The position numbers and the translations under genes are program-made. The notes beneath the pieces were generated by a model. It saw only the letters and a program-made list of their open reading frames with translations. It was not told the origin of the DNA and searched no databases. Below are positions 43,670 through 52,225 of a stretch of DNA of 64,000 bases, piece by piece; positions within the stretch are counted from its first letter, which is position 1; each line of letters begins with the position of its first letter. This DNA is from Isoptericola peretonis. GTDB lineage: Bacteria > Actinomycetota > Actinomycetes > Actinomycetales > Cellulomonadaceae. The stretch is from assembly GCA_023241745.1 (NCBI GenBank), contig JALQCY010000003.1, positions 124,001 through 188,000 on the forward strand, read 5' to 3'.

Positions 43670-44404
43670 ATGCCGGGAGGACGGCTCACCGCCGCCGAGC
43701 GCCGGCAGATCGCGCTCGGCCTGGCCGACGACCTCGCGTACGCCGAGATCGCCCGCCGGCTCGACCGGCCGACGTCGACCATCACCCGTGAGGTGACGCG
43801 CAACGGCGGCCCCGCGGGCTACCGCGCCGACCTCGCGCAGCGCGCCACGCAGCAGCGTGCCCACCGCCGTCGGCCGTCGGCACAGCGGGACGCCCGCACC
43901 GCAGCACCCGCCGGGCGGGACGACGCGGCCCTCCGCGTGTACGAGGAGGCGTTCACGACGCTCCTCATGCAGTCGGGTCTCCCCCGCATGGCCGCCGCCG
44001 TGCTCACGCGCCTCTACCTCGCCGACTCGGGCAGCCTCACCGCTTCCGAGCTGGTGCAGAGGCTCCAGGTCAGCCCCGCGTCGGTCTCCAAGGCGGTCGC
44101 GCTCCTGGAGAACCTCGGCCTGATCCGACGCGAGCGCGAGGACGGTCGCCGCGAGCGCTACGCCGCGGACGCCGACGCCTGGTACCAGTCGATGGTCGCC
44201 GCCGCCCGCGCCAACGCCCAGATGGCCGAGGTCGCTCGCCAGGGCGTCGACGTGCTGGGCCGCGAGACCCAGGCAGGGGCACGGCTCGTGAACATGGCGC
44301 GCTTCATCGACTTCGTCGGCGAGAGCATCGCCCGCGCGGCCGAGCAGGCCCGCGAGCTGCTGCACACGGGGCCCGCACCCGATCCCGAAGGCGCGCCGCG
44401 CTGA
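43670..44404 (+). CDS. Dual-HTH regulator (IS30-like HTH plus GbsR/MarR winged helix)
   Basis: A 244-residue protein. The N-terminus (GGRLTAAERRQIALGLADDLAYAEIARRLDRPTSTITREVTRNGGPAGYRADLAQ, 3-57) is the HTH of IS30-type transposases, without the transposase catalytic domain. A linker leads to a winged helix (105-175: MAAAVLTRLYLADSGSLTASELVQRLQVSPASVSKAVALLENLGLIRREREDGRRERYA) of the GbsR/MarR type, then a helical tail. ATG 43670 with a GAGGAGGA ribosome-binding site. It probably controls the divergent DUF4097 gene and itself. Confidence 0.9.
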   Translation: MPGGRLTAAERRQIALGLADDLAYAEIARRLDRPTSTITREVTRNGGPAGYRADLAQRATQQRAHRRRPSAQRDARTAAPAGRDDAALRVYEEAFTTLLMQSGLPRMAAAVLTRLYLADSGSLTASELVQRLQVSPASVSKAVALLENLGLIRREREDGRRERYAADADAWYQSMVAAARANAQMAEVARQGVDVLGRETQAGARLVNMARFIDFVGESIARAAEQARELLHTGPAPDPEGAPR

Positions 44405-44415
44405 CGCAGGACGGC

Positions 44416-46563
44416 TCAGGCGCCGGCGAGCATCGCCAGCCGCTCCCAGGATCGGTGCAGCCCGAGCGCCTCGCGCAGGCTCTGCGCCACCGCGCCCGCG
44501 TCGTCGACGAGCGTGACCCCCGGGGCGCCGTCCGGCAGCCCGGCTGCCACCAGCACCCCCTGGCCGGACCCGTGCGCCGCGATCGCCTTGCCGTGCCGGA
44601 ACGCCTCCTGCAGCAGGACGACCGTCCGCGGGTCCGTCCCGGCGGGCGTGCCCGCCGTGCCGTCGGCCACCACCACCGCGTCGTACTCGATCGACCGTGT
44701 CGTGAGCAGGGTGCGCTCCACGGTCTCGCGCTCGGCGCCCGACACCACCTCGCCGCCGTGGGCCGCGACCACGCGGACGACGACGCCCTCGTCGCCGAGG
44801 GCCGACCGCAGCGCGCTCACGATGCCGAGGTCGCCGTCGTCCGCCACGATCACGCCGACCACCCGGCCGTCGACGCGGCCGGGCTCCGAGGGCTTCTGCG
44901 ACAGGGCCGGCGAGGGCTGCACCTCGGCAGGCTCGGGGCCCTCGGGAGCCTGCATCCCCAGGCCGACGGCGACCCGGCGCGCCAGGTCGTCGTCGACACG
45001 GGCGAGGCTGGCGAGCATGCGCGCACGGACCTCGTCGGAGGCGCACTTGCCCAGCTCGAACGTGTACGCCTCGACCTCGTGGGCCTGCTCCACCGGGCTG
45101 AGCGAGAGCCAGAACAGCCGCGCCTGCGTGAAGTGGTCGGAGAACGACACGGGGTTCTCCTTGACCTTGGCCCCCTCGACGCGCGTCGGCACCGCGACGA
45201 ACGCGCCGTCGGGGCTCGCCGTGGGCCGGTCCCCGTCGATCGCGTTCGGCTTGTAGGCGACGACGCCGGAGTGCACGGCGGTCTGGTGCATCCCGTCGCG
45301 CAGCATGTCGTCGACCGGGGCGTGCGGGCGGTTGATCGGCAGCTGCGCGAAGTTGGGCCCGCCGAGCCGGCTGAGCTGCGTGTCCAGGTAGGAGAACAGC
45401 CGCCCTTGCATCAGCGGGTCGTTGGTGACGTGGATCCCCCGGACCAGGTGGTCCACGTGGAACGCCACCTGCTCGGTCTCGGCGAAGTAGTTCGTGGGGT
45501 TGGCGTGCAGCGTCATGATCCCCACGCGCTGCACGGGGCACAGCTCCTCGGGCACGATCTTCGTCGGGTCGAGCAGGTCGATGCCCTCGAAGGTCTCGTC
45601 CGGGGTGTCGGGCATGACCTGCAGCCCCAGCTCCCACTGCGGGAACGCCCCCGCGTCGATCGCGTCCGCCAGGTCCCTGCGGTGGAAGTCGGGGTCGGCC
45701 CCCTGGGCGATCTGGGCCTCCTCCCACACCAGGGAGTGCACGCCCAGCACCGGCTTCCAGTGGAACTTCACCAGCGACGTCGTGCCGTCGGCCGCCTGGA
45801 GGCGGAACGTGTGGACGCCGAACCCCTCCATGGTGCGGTAGCTGCGCGGGATCGCCCGGTCGGACATGGCCCACATCGCCATGTGGGTGGACTCGGTGTG
45901 CAAGGAGATGAAGTCCCAGAAGGTGTCGTGCGCGCTCTGCGCCTGGGGGATCTCGCGGTCCGGGTGCGGCTTGCCCGCGTGGATGATGTCGGGGAACTTC
46001 ACGGCGTCCTGGATGAAGAACACCGGGAAGTTGTTCCCCACCAGGTCGAAGACGCCCTCGTCGGTGTAGAACTTCGTCGCGAAGCCCCGCACGTCCCGCA
46101 CCGTGTCGGCCGAGCCGCGGGACCCGAGGACCGTGGAGAACCGGACGAAGACGTCGGTCTCGCGGTCGGCCTCCGCCAGGAACGCCGCCCGGGTGACGCT
46201 CGCCGCGTTGCCGTACGACCGGAACGTCCCGTGCGCGCCGGCGCCCCGGGCGTGCACCACGCGCTCCGGGATCCGCTCGTGGTCGAAGTGCGTGATCTTC
46301 TCGCGGAAGTGGTGGTCCTCCATCAGCAGCGGGCCGCGCGGCCCTGCCTTCAAGGAATGGTCCGTGTCGTCGACGCGCAGGCCCTGCGCCGTCGTCAGCC
46401 GGTCGCCCGCCTGCGCCCGGGGGTCGGGTCCGTCGTCGGCGTCCACGCCCGGACGGAACGGGCACCCCGTCGGCCCGCGTCGCGCGGGGGCCGCGGTGCG
46501 CGGTTCCGGTGCACCCGGCACCACGCCGCCGGGGACGGGCTGGTCGGAGCTGTTCGCGGTCAT
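44416..46563 (-). CDS. katE: Large-subunit clade-2 catalase (KatE/HPII type)
   Basis: A 715-residue haem catalase. A variable N-terminal tail to about 55 precedes the barrel: TTAQGLRVDDTDHSLKAGPRGPLLMEDHHFREKITHFDHERIPERVVHARGAGAHG with the distal His, VGNNFPVFFIQDAVKFPD with the distal Asn, and the proximal Tyr in RLFSYLDTQLSRLGGPNF. Residues about 570-715 form the C-terminal DJ-1/PfpI-like flavodoxin domain (RVVGVIVADDGDLGIVSALRSALGDEGVVVRVVAAHGGEV) typical of HPII. It breaks down H2O2. ATG 46563 with GGAGG. Convergent with the dual-HTH regulator (11-base gap). Confidence 0.96.
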   Translation of the reverse strand: MTANSSDQPVPGGVVPGAPEPRTAAPARRGPTGCPFRPGVDADDGPDPRAQAGDRLTTAQGLRVDDTDHSLKAGPRGPLLMEDHHFREKITHFDHERIPERVVHARGAGAHGTFRSYGNAASVTRAAFLAEADRETDVFVRFSTVLGSRGSADTVRDVRGFATKFYTDEGVFDLVGNNFPVFFIQDAVKFPDIIHAGKPHPDREIPQAQSAHDTFWDFISLHTESTHMAMWAMSDRAIPRSYRTMEGFGVHTFRLQAADGTTSLVKFHWKPVLGVHSLVWEEAQIAQGADPDFHRRDLADAIDAGAFPQWELGLQVMPDTPDETFEGIDLLDPTKIVPEELCPVQRVGIMTLHANPTNYFAETEQVAFHVDHLVRGIHVTNDPLMQGRLFSYLDTQLSRLGGPNFAQLPINRPHAPVDDMLRDGMHQTAVHSGVVAYKPNAIDGDRPTASPDGAFVAVPTRVEGAKVKENPVSFSDHFTQARLFWLSLSPVEQAHEVEAYTFELGKCASDEVRARMLASLARVDDDLARRVAVGLGMQAPEGPEPAEVQPSPALSQKPSEPGRVDGRVVGVIVADDGDLGIVSALRSALGDEGVVVRVVAAHGGEVVSGAERETVERTLLTTRSIEYDAVVVADGTAGTPAGTDPRTVVLLQEAFRHGKAIAAHGSGQGVLVAAGLPDGAPGVTLVDDAGAVAQSLREALGLHRSWERLAMLAGA

Positions 46564-46674
46564 CGGGAGCCTCCTCCGCAGGTCGGGAACGGCTGCACCG
46601 GGCAGCACTGCGCCTCCCACGCTCCGGCAGACCCCCGTTGCTCGCAGCAGCGATACCGGCGCGAGGCCCGACCG

Positions 46675-47559
46675 CTACTTGATCGCGCCCATCGACAGGC
46701 CGCGCACCAGCTGCTTCTGCGCGATCCACCCGGCGAGGATCACCGGCAGGGAGGCGAGCAGCGCCGCCGCGCACAGCTGGGCGAGGAACAGGCCCTCGCT
46801 CGTCATCGTGGAGACGATGAAGATCGGCACGGTGGCGGCGCGCGACGCCGTGAGGTTCAGCGCGAAGAAGAACTCGTTCCACGCGAAGATCACGCAGATG
46901 AGCGCCGTCGCGGCGATGCCGGGCGCCACCATCGGGATGAGCACGGCGCGCAGCGTCTTCATCAGCCCCGCGCCGTCGACGGCGGCGGCCTCGAGCACCT
47001 CGGCCGGGACCTCCTGGAAGAACGACCGCATCATCCACACCGCGATCGGCAGGTTCATGGCCGTGTACAGGACCACGAGGGTCCAGACGTTGTCGAGCAC
47101 CTTGAGCTGCCCGGCGATGACGTAGATCGGCACGATGACGGCCACGACCGGCAGCATCTTGGTGGAGATGAAGAAGAACAGCACGTCGCTGACCTTCTCC
47201 ACCGGCCGGATCGACAGCGCGTACGCCGCCGGGATCCCCAGCAGCAGCACCAGGACCGTCGAGACGCCGGTCGCGATCGCCGAGTTCGCGACGTACGCCC
47301 CGGACTCCCCCACGACGGCGCGGAACTGGTCGAGGGTCGGGCTGAAGAACCATGTGGGAGGGTCGGACGAGGCCTGGTTCTCCTGCTTGAAGGCGGTCAT
47401 CGCCATCCACGCCACGGGGAAGAAGAACCCGAGCGCGAGGATCCAGGTCAGCGTCGTGAGCAGGCCGCCGCCCACGCTGCCGCGGCGGGCCCGGCGCGCG
47501 GGCGGCGGGGCCGGCGACGACGCGGCAGGCGTGCGCGGGGCCGTGGTGGTGGCGGTCAT
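46675..47559 (-). CDS. Polyol/sugar ABC transporter permease (MalG/SmoG type)
   Basis: A 294-residue permease with six helices and the conserved EAA loop (EVLEAAAVDGAGLMKTLRAVLIPMVAPGIAATALICVIFAWNEFF). It begins with a Pro/Ala-rich cytoplasmic tail and ends QKQLVRGLSMGAIK, typical of the MalG-like partner. ATG 47559 overlaps the stop of the MalF-type gene (ATGA). Third gene of the polyol importer; no ATP-binding subunit is in the window, as is usual in actinobacteria where MsiK-like ATPases are shared. Confidence 0.95.
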   Translation of the reverse strand: MTATTTAPRTPAASSPAPPPARRARRGSVGGGLLTTLTWILALGFFFPVAWMAMTAFKQENQASSDPPTWFFSPTLDQFRAVVGESGAYVANSAIATGVSTVLVLLLGIPAAYALSIRPVEKVSDVLFFFISTKMLPVVAVIVPIYVIAGQLKVLDNVWTLVVLYTAMNLPIAVWMMRSFFQEVPAEVLEAAAVDGAGLMKTLRAVLIPMVAPGIAATALICVIFAWNEFFFALNLTASRAATVPIFIVSTMTSEGLFLAQLCAAALLASLPVILAGWIAQKQLVRGLSMGAIK

Positions 47560-48515
47560 GCTCGCTCCTTGACGTCGAAGCTGCGGAAGATGAGCCGCAG
47601 CGCGGCGGAGGCGACGATGATGGTGGCGATGACGACGACGACGCCCATCGCGGCGGCCTGGCCGACGTCGAAGCCGAGGAAGGCGCGCTGGTAGATGTAG
47701 AACGGCAGGTTGGCGCTCGCCGTCCCCGGCCCGCCGGCGGTCATGAGGTAGATCTGGTCGAACGTGTTGACCACGTAGATGATCCCGAGCAGCACGCCCA
47801 GCTCGACGTACCGGCGCAGCTGCGGCAGCGTGATCGACCCGAAGGTGCGCCACCAGCCGGCGCCGTCCATCGCAGCGGCCTCCAGCACGTCCTTCGGCTG
47901 GGCCTGCAGGCCGGCGAGCACGAGCAGCATCATGAACGGCGTCCACTGCCACACCAGGGCCATGAGGATCGCGACGATCGGGTAGGTCGACGTCCAGTCG
48001 ACGGGGTCGATGCCCACCAGACCGAGCGTCCAGTTGAAGAGCCCGTACGTGGGGTTGAGCATCGCCATCGACCAGAGCACCGAGCTCGCCACCGGCATGA
48101 TGAGGAACGGCGTGATGAGCAGCGTGCGGGCCACTCCACGGCCACGGAACGGCCGGTCGAGCAGGATCGCCAGGACGATGCCGAGCACCATCGCGACGAG
48201 CACGCACCCGAGCGTGATGATCACCGAGTTGAGCGCCGTCTGGCGGAACACGGAGTCGCGCGCGATGTCGAGGTAGTTCGACAGGCCGACGAAGATGTCG
48301 GAGTCCGGCCGCAGCAGGTTCCGCGAGTGCAGCGAGTACCAGATCGTCACGAGGAACGGGATCTGCGTGACGACGATCGTGAAGATCAGCGCCGGCAGCA
48401 GCGGTCCGCGGCGGCGCCACCGCTCGGCGCGGGGGTACTCGTGCCTGTCCGCCCGCGCGGCGCGCTGGGCCTGGGCGCGGCGGAGGTTCCCCGCCTGCGC
48501 GGTGACGGCGGTCAT
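47556..48515 (-). CDS. Polyol/sugar ABC transporter permease (MalF/SmoF type)
   Basis: A 319-residue permease with six helices: LLPALIFTIVVTQIPFLVTIWYSLHSRNLLRPD, VARTLLITPFLIMPVASSVLWSMAMLNPTYGLFN and the EAA loop DVLEAAAMDGAGWWRTFGSITLPQLRRYVELGVLLGIIYVVNTFDQIYLMTAGGPG. The SmoF-like signature and nearby mannitol dehydrogenase suggest polyol (mannitol/sorbitol/arabitol) uptake. Its ends overlap both neighbours by four bases, so the three-gene operon is tightly coupled. Confidence 0.95.
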   Translation of the reverse strand: MTAVTAQAGNLRRAQAQRAARADRHEYPRAERWRRRGPLLPALIFTIVVTQIPFLVTIWYSLHSRNLLRPDSDIFVGLSNYLDIARDSVFRQTALNSVIITLGCVLVAMVLGIVLAILLDRPFRGRGVARTLLITPFLIMPVASSVLWSMAMLNPTYGLFNWTLGLVGIDPVDWTSTYPIVAILMALVWQWTPFMMLLVLAGLQAQPKDVLEAAAMDGAGWWRTFGSITLPQLRRYVELGVLLGIIYVVNTFDQIYLMTAGGPGTASANLPFYIYQRAFLGFDVGQAAAMGVVVVIATIIVASAALRLIFRSFDVKERA

Positions 48516-49924
48516 GGCTTTCCTCCGGTCGGGGTGTCTCCCGGTGCACCGCCGGGCGCCGCGTCCTGCTGCTCCCGGTACGTCTCCGCGACGGTCTCGG
48601 CGTACCGCTGCGACTGCTCGAGCGCGTCGTCCACGGACTTCTGGCCCGCGATCGCGGCCGACATCTGCTGTCCCACGCGGGTGCCGAGGTCCTGGAACTC
48701 GGGAATGCCGACGAACTGGATGCCCGGGTACGGCACGGGCGCCGTCATCGTCGCGTCCTGCGTGGCCTCGCCCATCGCCGTGAGGGTGGCGTCGGCGTAG
48801 GCCTCGGACACCTCCGCGTACTCCGGGATCTCGTAGGTGGACAGCCGGCTGCCCGGCGGCACCCGCTCCCACGAGAGCTCCTCGCCGACGAGCCTGATGT
48901 AGTCCTTGTCCGTCATCCAGGAGACGAAGTCCCAGGCGGCGTCCTTGTGCTCGCTGGTGGACGGGATGGCCAGCGACCAGGAGTAGAGCCAGCCCGCGGC
49001 TTCCGTCTCGCTCACCGGCGCGGGCACGTAGCCCGTCCTGCCCGCCACGGTGGACGACGCCGGGTCCTCGATCGACGAGACCATCGACGTCGCGTCGTAC
49101 CACATGGCCGCCTGGCCCTGCGCGAACCGGGTGAGGCAGTCGCCGAAGCCGGACGTCGCCGCCCCGGGCTGGCCGTACCGCTGCACCGTGTCGACGTACG
49201 TCTCGACGGCGTCGCCCACCTCGGGCGAGTCGAGGCGGGCGTTCCAGTCCTCGTCGAACCACTGCCCGCCGAACGTGTTCATCACCGTGGTCATCGGGGC
49301 CATCACCTCACCCCATCCGGCCAGCCCGCGCAGGCAGATGCCCGCGAAGTCCTGCGCCGGGTCGTGGAGCTCCGCGGCCAGCTCCCGCACGTCCTCCCAC
49401 GTGGGCCGCTCGGGCATCGTGAGGCCCGCCTGCTGGAAGAGGTCCTCGCGGTACGCGAGGAACGACGACTCCCCGTAGAACGGGACGGAGTAGAGGTCGC
49501 CGTCCACCGACAGCGCCTCGCGCACGCTGGGCACGAAGTCGTCCGGGTCGTACCCCTCGGTGGCGTCGGCGTACGGCTGCAGGTTCTCGATCCAGCCGTT
49601 CTCGGCCCACATCGGAGTCTCGTAGTTGGAGATCATCACGACGTCGAACTCCCCGCCGCCGGTCGCGACGGACGCGGTGATCTTGGCGCGGGCCTCGTTC
49701 TCGGGCAGCGACACGAACCGCACGTCGATGCCGGGGTGCTCCTTGCGGAACTCGTCCTGCAGCGAGATCGCGTCCTGCATCTGCGGGTTGGAGACGATCG
49801 CGACGACGATCTGTTCGCCGTCGCCCCCGCCGACGGCGCCCGCCCCGGCGCACGCGGCCAGGGAGAGGCCGATGACGGCGGCGCTGCCCGCGGCGGCGAG
49901 CCGTCGGGTTCGTGGTCGGAACAT
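48512..49924 (-). CDS. Polyol/sugar ABC transporter substrate-binding lipoprotein
   Basis: A 470-residue solute-binding protein. The signal ends in a lipobox (IGLSLAACAG, Cys near 25). QIVVAIVSNPQMQDAISLQDEFRKEHPGIDVRFVSLPENEARAKITASVATGGGEFDVVMISNYETPMWAENGWIENLQPYAD is the usual first lobe. ATG 49924 with GAGGACAG. It leads the SBP-permease-permease operon and is divergent from a SorC-family regulator. With the mannitol dehydrogenase 2 kb away, a sugar-alcohol ligand is most likely. Confidence 0.94.
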   Translation of the reverse strand: MFRPRTRRLAAAGSAAVIGLSLAACAGAGAVGGGDGEQIVVAIVSNPQMQDAISLQDEFRKEHPGIDVRFVSLPENEARAKITASVATGGGEFDVVMISNYETPMWAENGWIENLQPYADATEGYDPDDFVPSVREALSVDGDLYSVPFYGESSFLAYREDLFQQAGLTMPERPTWEDVRELAAELHDPAQDFAGICLRGLAGWGEVMAPMTTVMNTFGGQWFDEDWNARLDSPEVGDAVETYVDTVQRYGQPGAATSGFGDCLTRFAQGQAAMWYDATSMVSSIEDPASSTVAGRTGYVPAPVSETEAAGWLYSWSLAIPSTSEHKDAAWDFVSWMTDKDYIRLVGEELSWERVPPGSRLSTYEIPEYAEVSEAYADATLTAMGEATQDATMTAPVPYPGIQFVGIPEFQDLGTRVGQQMSAAIAGQKSVDDALEQSQRYAETVAETYREQQDAAPGGAPGDTPTGGKP

Positions 49925-49983
49925 CGCTGTCCTCACGTCGCTGGTCGGTCGTTCGGTGGTGCCTCGACGAGCCCGGCTGCGCA

Positions 49984-50012
49984 CAGATGAGATGCGGCGC
50001 TGCGCTCATCTG
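49984..50012. promoter_or_regulatory. Inverted repeat in the polyol importer / SorC promoter
   Basis: CAGATGAG (49984-49991) and CTCATCTG (50005-50012), perfect 8-bp arms with a 13-base spacer, lie 60 bases upstream of the binding-protein start. A likely operator for the SorC regulator. Confidence 0.6.
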
Positions 50013-50031
50013 CCTGGACAGTAGTTCGTTA

Positions 50032-50045
50032 TGCTCAGGTGAGCA
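50032..50045. promoter_or_regulatory. TGCTCA-N2-TGAGCA palindrome in the SorC promoter
   Basis: TGCTCAGGTGAGCA is a 6-bp-arm palindrome, 65 bases before the SorC start, probably near the regulator's own promoter. Two distinct palindromes 20 bases apart suggest a double operator. Confidence 0.6.
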
Positions 50046-50110
50046 AGGGCCACCCGCTCAGAGTGGCGCTGCCCAGGGTTTCGACAGGCTCGACCAGCAA
50101 GGGTGGTTCC

Positions 50111-51058
50111 GTGACCGACGCCGATCACGCACGGCTCCTCGTGGAGGTGAGCCGCGACTACTACCTCGACAACCGCTCGAAGGTGGACATCGCGGCCTCC
50201 CGCGGCATCTCCCGCTTCCAGGTGGCCCGGCTCCTCGCCGAGGCGAGGGAGAGCGGCGTCGTGCGGATCGAGATCTCGCCGCCCGCCCATCTCGACTCCG
50301 GCCGGGCGCGGCAGCTGGCCGCACGGCTCGGCGCCCGCGAGGTCGTGATCGCCGGCTCGGGCGGCACCCCCGCCGCGACGCGCGAGTCGGTCGCGCGCGC
50401 CCTCGCCGGCGTCGTGTCCGCGCACGTGCGCGACGGCTCGTCCGTCGGCGTCTCCTGGTCCCGCACCATCGAGATCGCGGTGCGTCACCTCGCGCCCCTG
50501 CCGGCGTGCGACGTCGTCCAGCTCGTGGGCGCGCTGCCCGTGGACGGCTCGGGCGACTCGCTGGACATGATCCAGGCCTTCCGGCGGATGCCGGGGGTGC
50601 GGACGTGGCCCGTGTGGTCCCCGCTGCTCGTGGCCGACCCCGGCACCGCCGCCGGCATGCGCCGCCAGCCCGAGGTCGCCGCCGCCCTCGACCGCGCGGA
50701 CGACCTGGACCTCGCCGTCGTCGCCGTCGGGGCATGGACGCCCACCGGCTCCACGGTGTTCCCGCAGGTCACAGGCGACGAGCGCCGGGCGGCCACCACC
50801 GGCGGGGCGGTCGCCGAGTGCTCCGGGCGGCTCTTCGACGCCGACGGGCGACGCGTCGTCACGCCGCTCGACGCGCGGGTGGTCGGGGTGACCCTCGACC
50901 AGCTCGTGCGCACGCCCGAGGTCGTCACCGCCGGCTACGGACGCGACGCCGCGCCCGGGCTGCGCGCCGCCGTCGCGGGCGGGATCGCCACCACCGTCGT
51001 GTGCGACGACGACGCCGCGAGCGCGCTCGAGGAGCTGCTGGGCACGACCGCGGGCTAG
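50111..51058 (+). CDS. SorC/DeoR-type sugar-binding transcriptional regulator
   Basis: A 315-residue SorC-family regulator. The N-terminal HTH is ARLLVEVSRDYYLDNRSKVDIAASRGISRFQVARLLAEARESGVVRIEIS. The sugar-binding domain follows, with ARALAGVVSAHVRDGSSVGVSWSRTIEIAVRHL, VVQLVGALPVDGSGDSLDMIQAFRRMPG and ARVVGVTLDQLVRTPEVVTAGYGRDAAPGLRAAVAGGIATTVVCDDDAA. GTG 50111 is favoured over upstream starts, which lie inside a dispersed GGTTTCGACAGGCTCGACC repeat. It is divergent from the polyol importer, its obvious target. Confidence 0.94.
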   Translation: MTDADHARLLVEVSRDYYLDNRSKVDIAASRGISRFQVARLLAEARESGVVRIEISPPAHLDSGRARQLAARLGAREVVIAGSGGTPAATRESVARALAGVVSAHVRDGSSVGVSWSRTIEIAVRHLAPLPACDVVQLVGALPVDGSGDSLDMIQAFRRMPGVRTWPVWSPLLVADPGTAAGMRRQPEVAAALDRADDLDLAVVAVGAWTPTGSTVFPQVTGDERRAATTGGAVAECSGRLFDADGRRVVTPLDARVVGVTLDQLVRTPEVVTAGYGRDAAPGLRAAVAGGIATTVVCDDDAASALEELLGTTAG

Positions 51059-51151
51059 GCCCGCACCGGTACGCCTTGCGGGCATCCGGGGACGCGTCGA
51101 GCCTGGTGGTGACCCCGGCGGCACCCCGCCGCCGCGCCCGAGGAGGTCGCC

Positions 51152-52216
51152 GTGACCCATACCGACGAGCCCCGCACCGAGCCGGCGCCGGACGACCCGC
51201 GCAAGCCGGCCTCACCCGCCGACCTCAAGAAGCCGTCGTGGAAGCTGGCGGCCAAGGGCGCGGTCCGTGAGTTCATGGACGACGAGTGCACCGACCTGGC
51301 CGCGGCACTGACCTACTACGCGGTGCTGGCGGCCGCGCCGGCCCTGCTGGCCCTGGTGTCGCTGCTCGGCTTCGTGGGGGACGCCGAGGCGGCGATCGAC
51401 TCGATCCTGACGACCCTGAGCGACTTCCTCCCCGAGGAGACGCTCGCTATCGTCCAGCCGCTCGTCGCGAACCTCGTGGGCTCCACCGGAGCGGGGCTCG
51501 CCCTGGTCGTCGGCCTCGTCATCGCCCTGTGGTCGGCGTCGGGGTACGTCACCGCGTTCGGCCGGGCGATGAACCGCGTGTACGAGGTCGTGGAGGGGCG
51601 CCCGATCTGGAAGCTCCGCCCGCTGCTGCTGCTCGTGACGCTGATCGTGGTGGTGCTCGCCGCCGTCATCGTGGCGAGCCTCGTGCTGTCCGGGCCGATC
51701 GCGCGGTCCGTGGGCGAGGCGATCGGCCTGGGCGACGTCGCTCTCACCGTGTGGAACATCGCCAAGTGGCCGGTGGCCGTGCTGCTCGTCGTGGTCGTCG
51801 TCGCTCTCCTCTACCACCTCACGCCGAACGTGAAGCAGCCCAAGTTCCGCTGGATCAGCGTCGGCGCCGTGGTGGCGATCGTCGCGTGGGCCGTCGCCTC
51901 GGCGGCGTTCGGCTTCTACGTCGCGAACTTCGGCAGCTACGGGTCCTACGGGATGCTCGGCACCGTCATCGTGTTCCTGCTGTGGCTGTGGATCACCAAC
52001 CTGGCGCTCCTCTTCGGCGCGGAGCTGGACGCCGAGCTGGAGCGCAGCCGCGAGCTGCAGGGCGGGATCGCCGCCGAGGAGACCATCCAGCTGCCGCCGC
52101 GCGACACCAAGGCCAGCGACAAGAAGGCCGCCAAGCGTCGCGACGCCGTCGCCGAGGCCCGCGGGATCCGCGAGGCCGCCGCCCGTGACCGTACGGGGCG
52201 CACGGACGCACGGTGA
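51152..52216 (+). CDS. YihY/BrkB-family membrane protein
   Basis: A 354-residue YihY/virulence-factor BrkB-like protein: KGAVREFMDDECTDLAAALTYYAVLAAAPALLALVSLLG is the family signature, followed by six helices and IVFLLWLWITNLALLFGAELDAELERSREL. The last about 60 residues are a basic, Lys/Arg/Ala-rich cytoplasmic tail (KASDKKAAKRRDAVAEARG). Family function is poorly defined; an RNase BN label was historical. GTG 51152 with GAGGAGG. Convergent with the mannitol dehydrogenase (nine-base gap). Confidence 0.94.
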   Translation: MTHTDEPRTEPAPDDPRKPASPADLKKPSWKLAAKGAVREFMDDECTDLAAALTYYAVLAAAPALLALVSLLGFVGDAEAAIDSILTTLSDFLPEETLAIVQPLVANLVGSTGAGLALVVGLVIALWSASGYVTAFGRAMNRVYEVVEGRPIWKLRPLLLLVTLIVVVLAAVIVASLVLSGPIARSVGEAIGLGDVALTVWNIAKWPVAVLLVVVVVALLYHLTPNVKQPKFRWISVGAVVAIVAWAVASAAFGFYVANFGSYGSYGMLGTVIVFLLWLWITNLALLFGAELDAELERSRELQGGIAAEETIQLPPRDTKASDKKAAKRRDAVAEARGIREAAARDRTGRTDAR

Positions 52217-52225
52217 CGTCGCGGC

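Noticed and set aside
43670..43850. IS30 transposase fragment
   Set aside because: Only the HTH is present, followed by an intact winged helix in one frame with a good ribosome-binding site; no transposase core or terminal repeats. It is a regulator.
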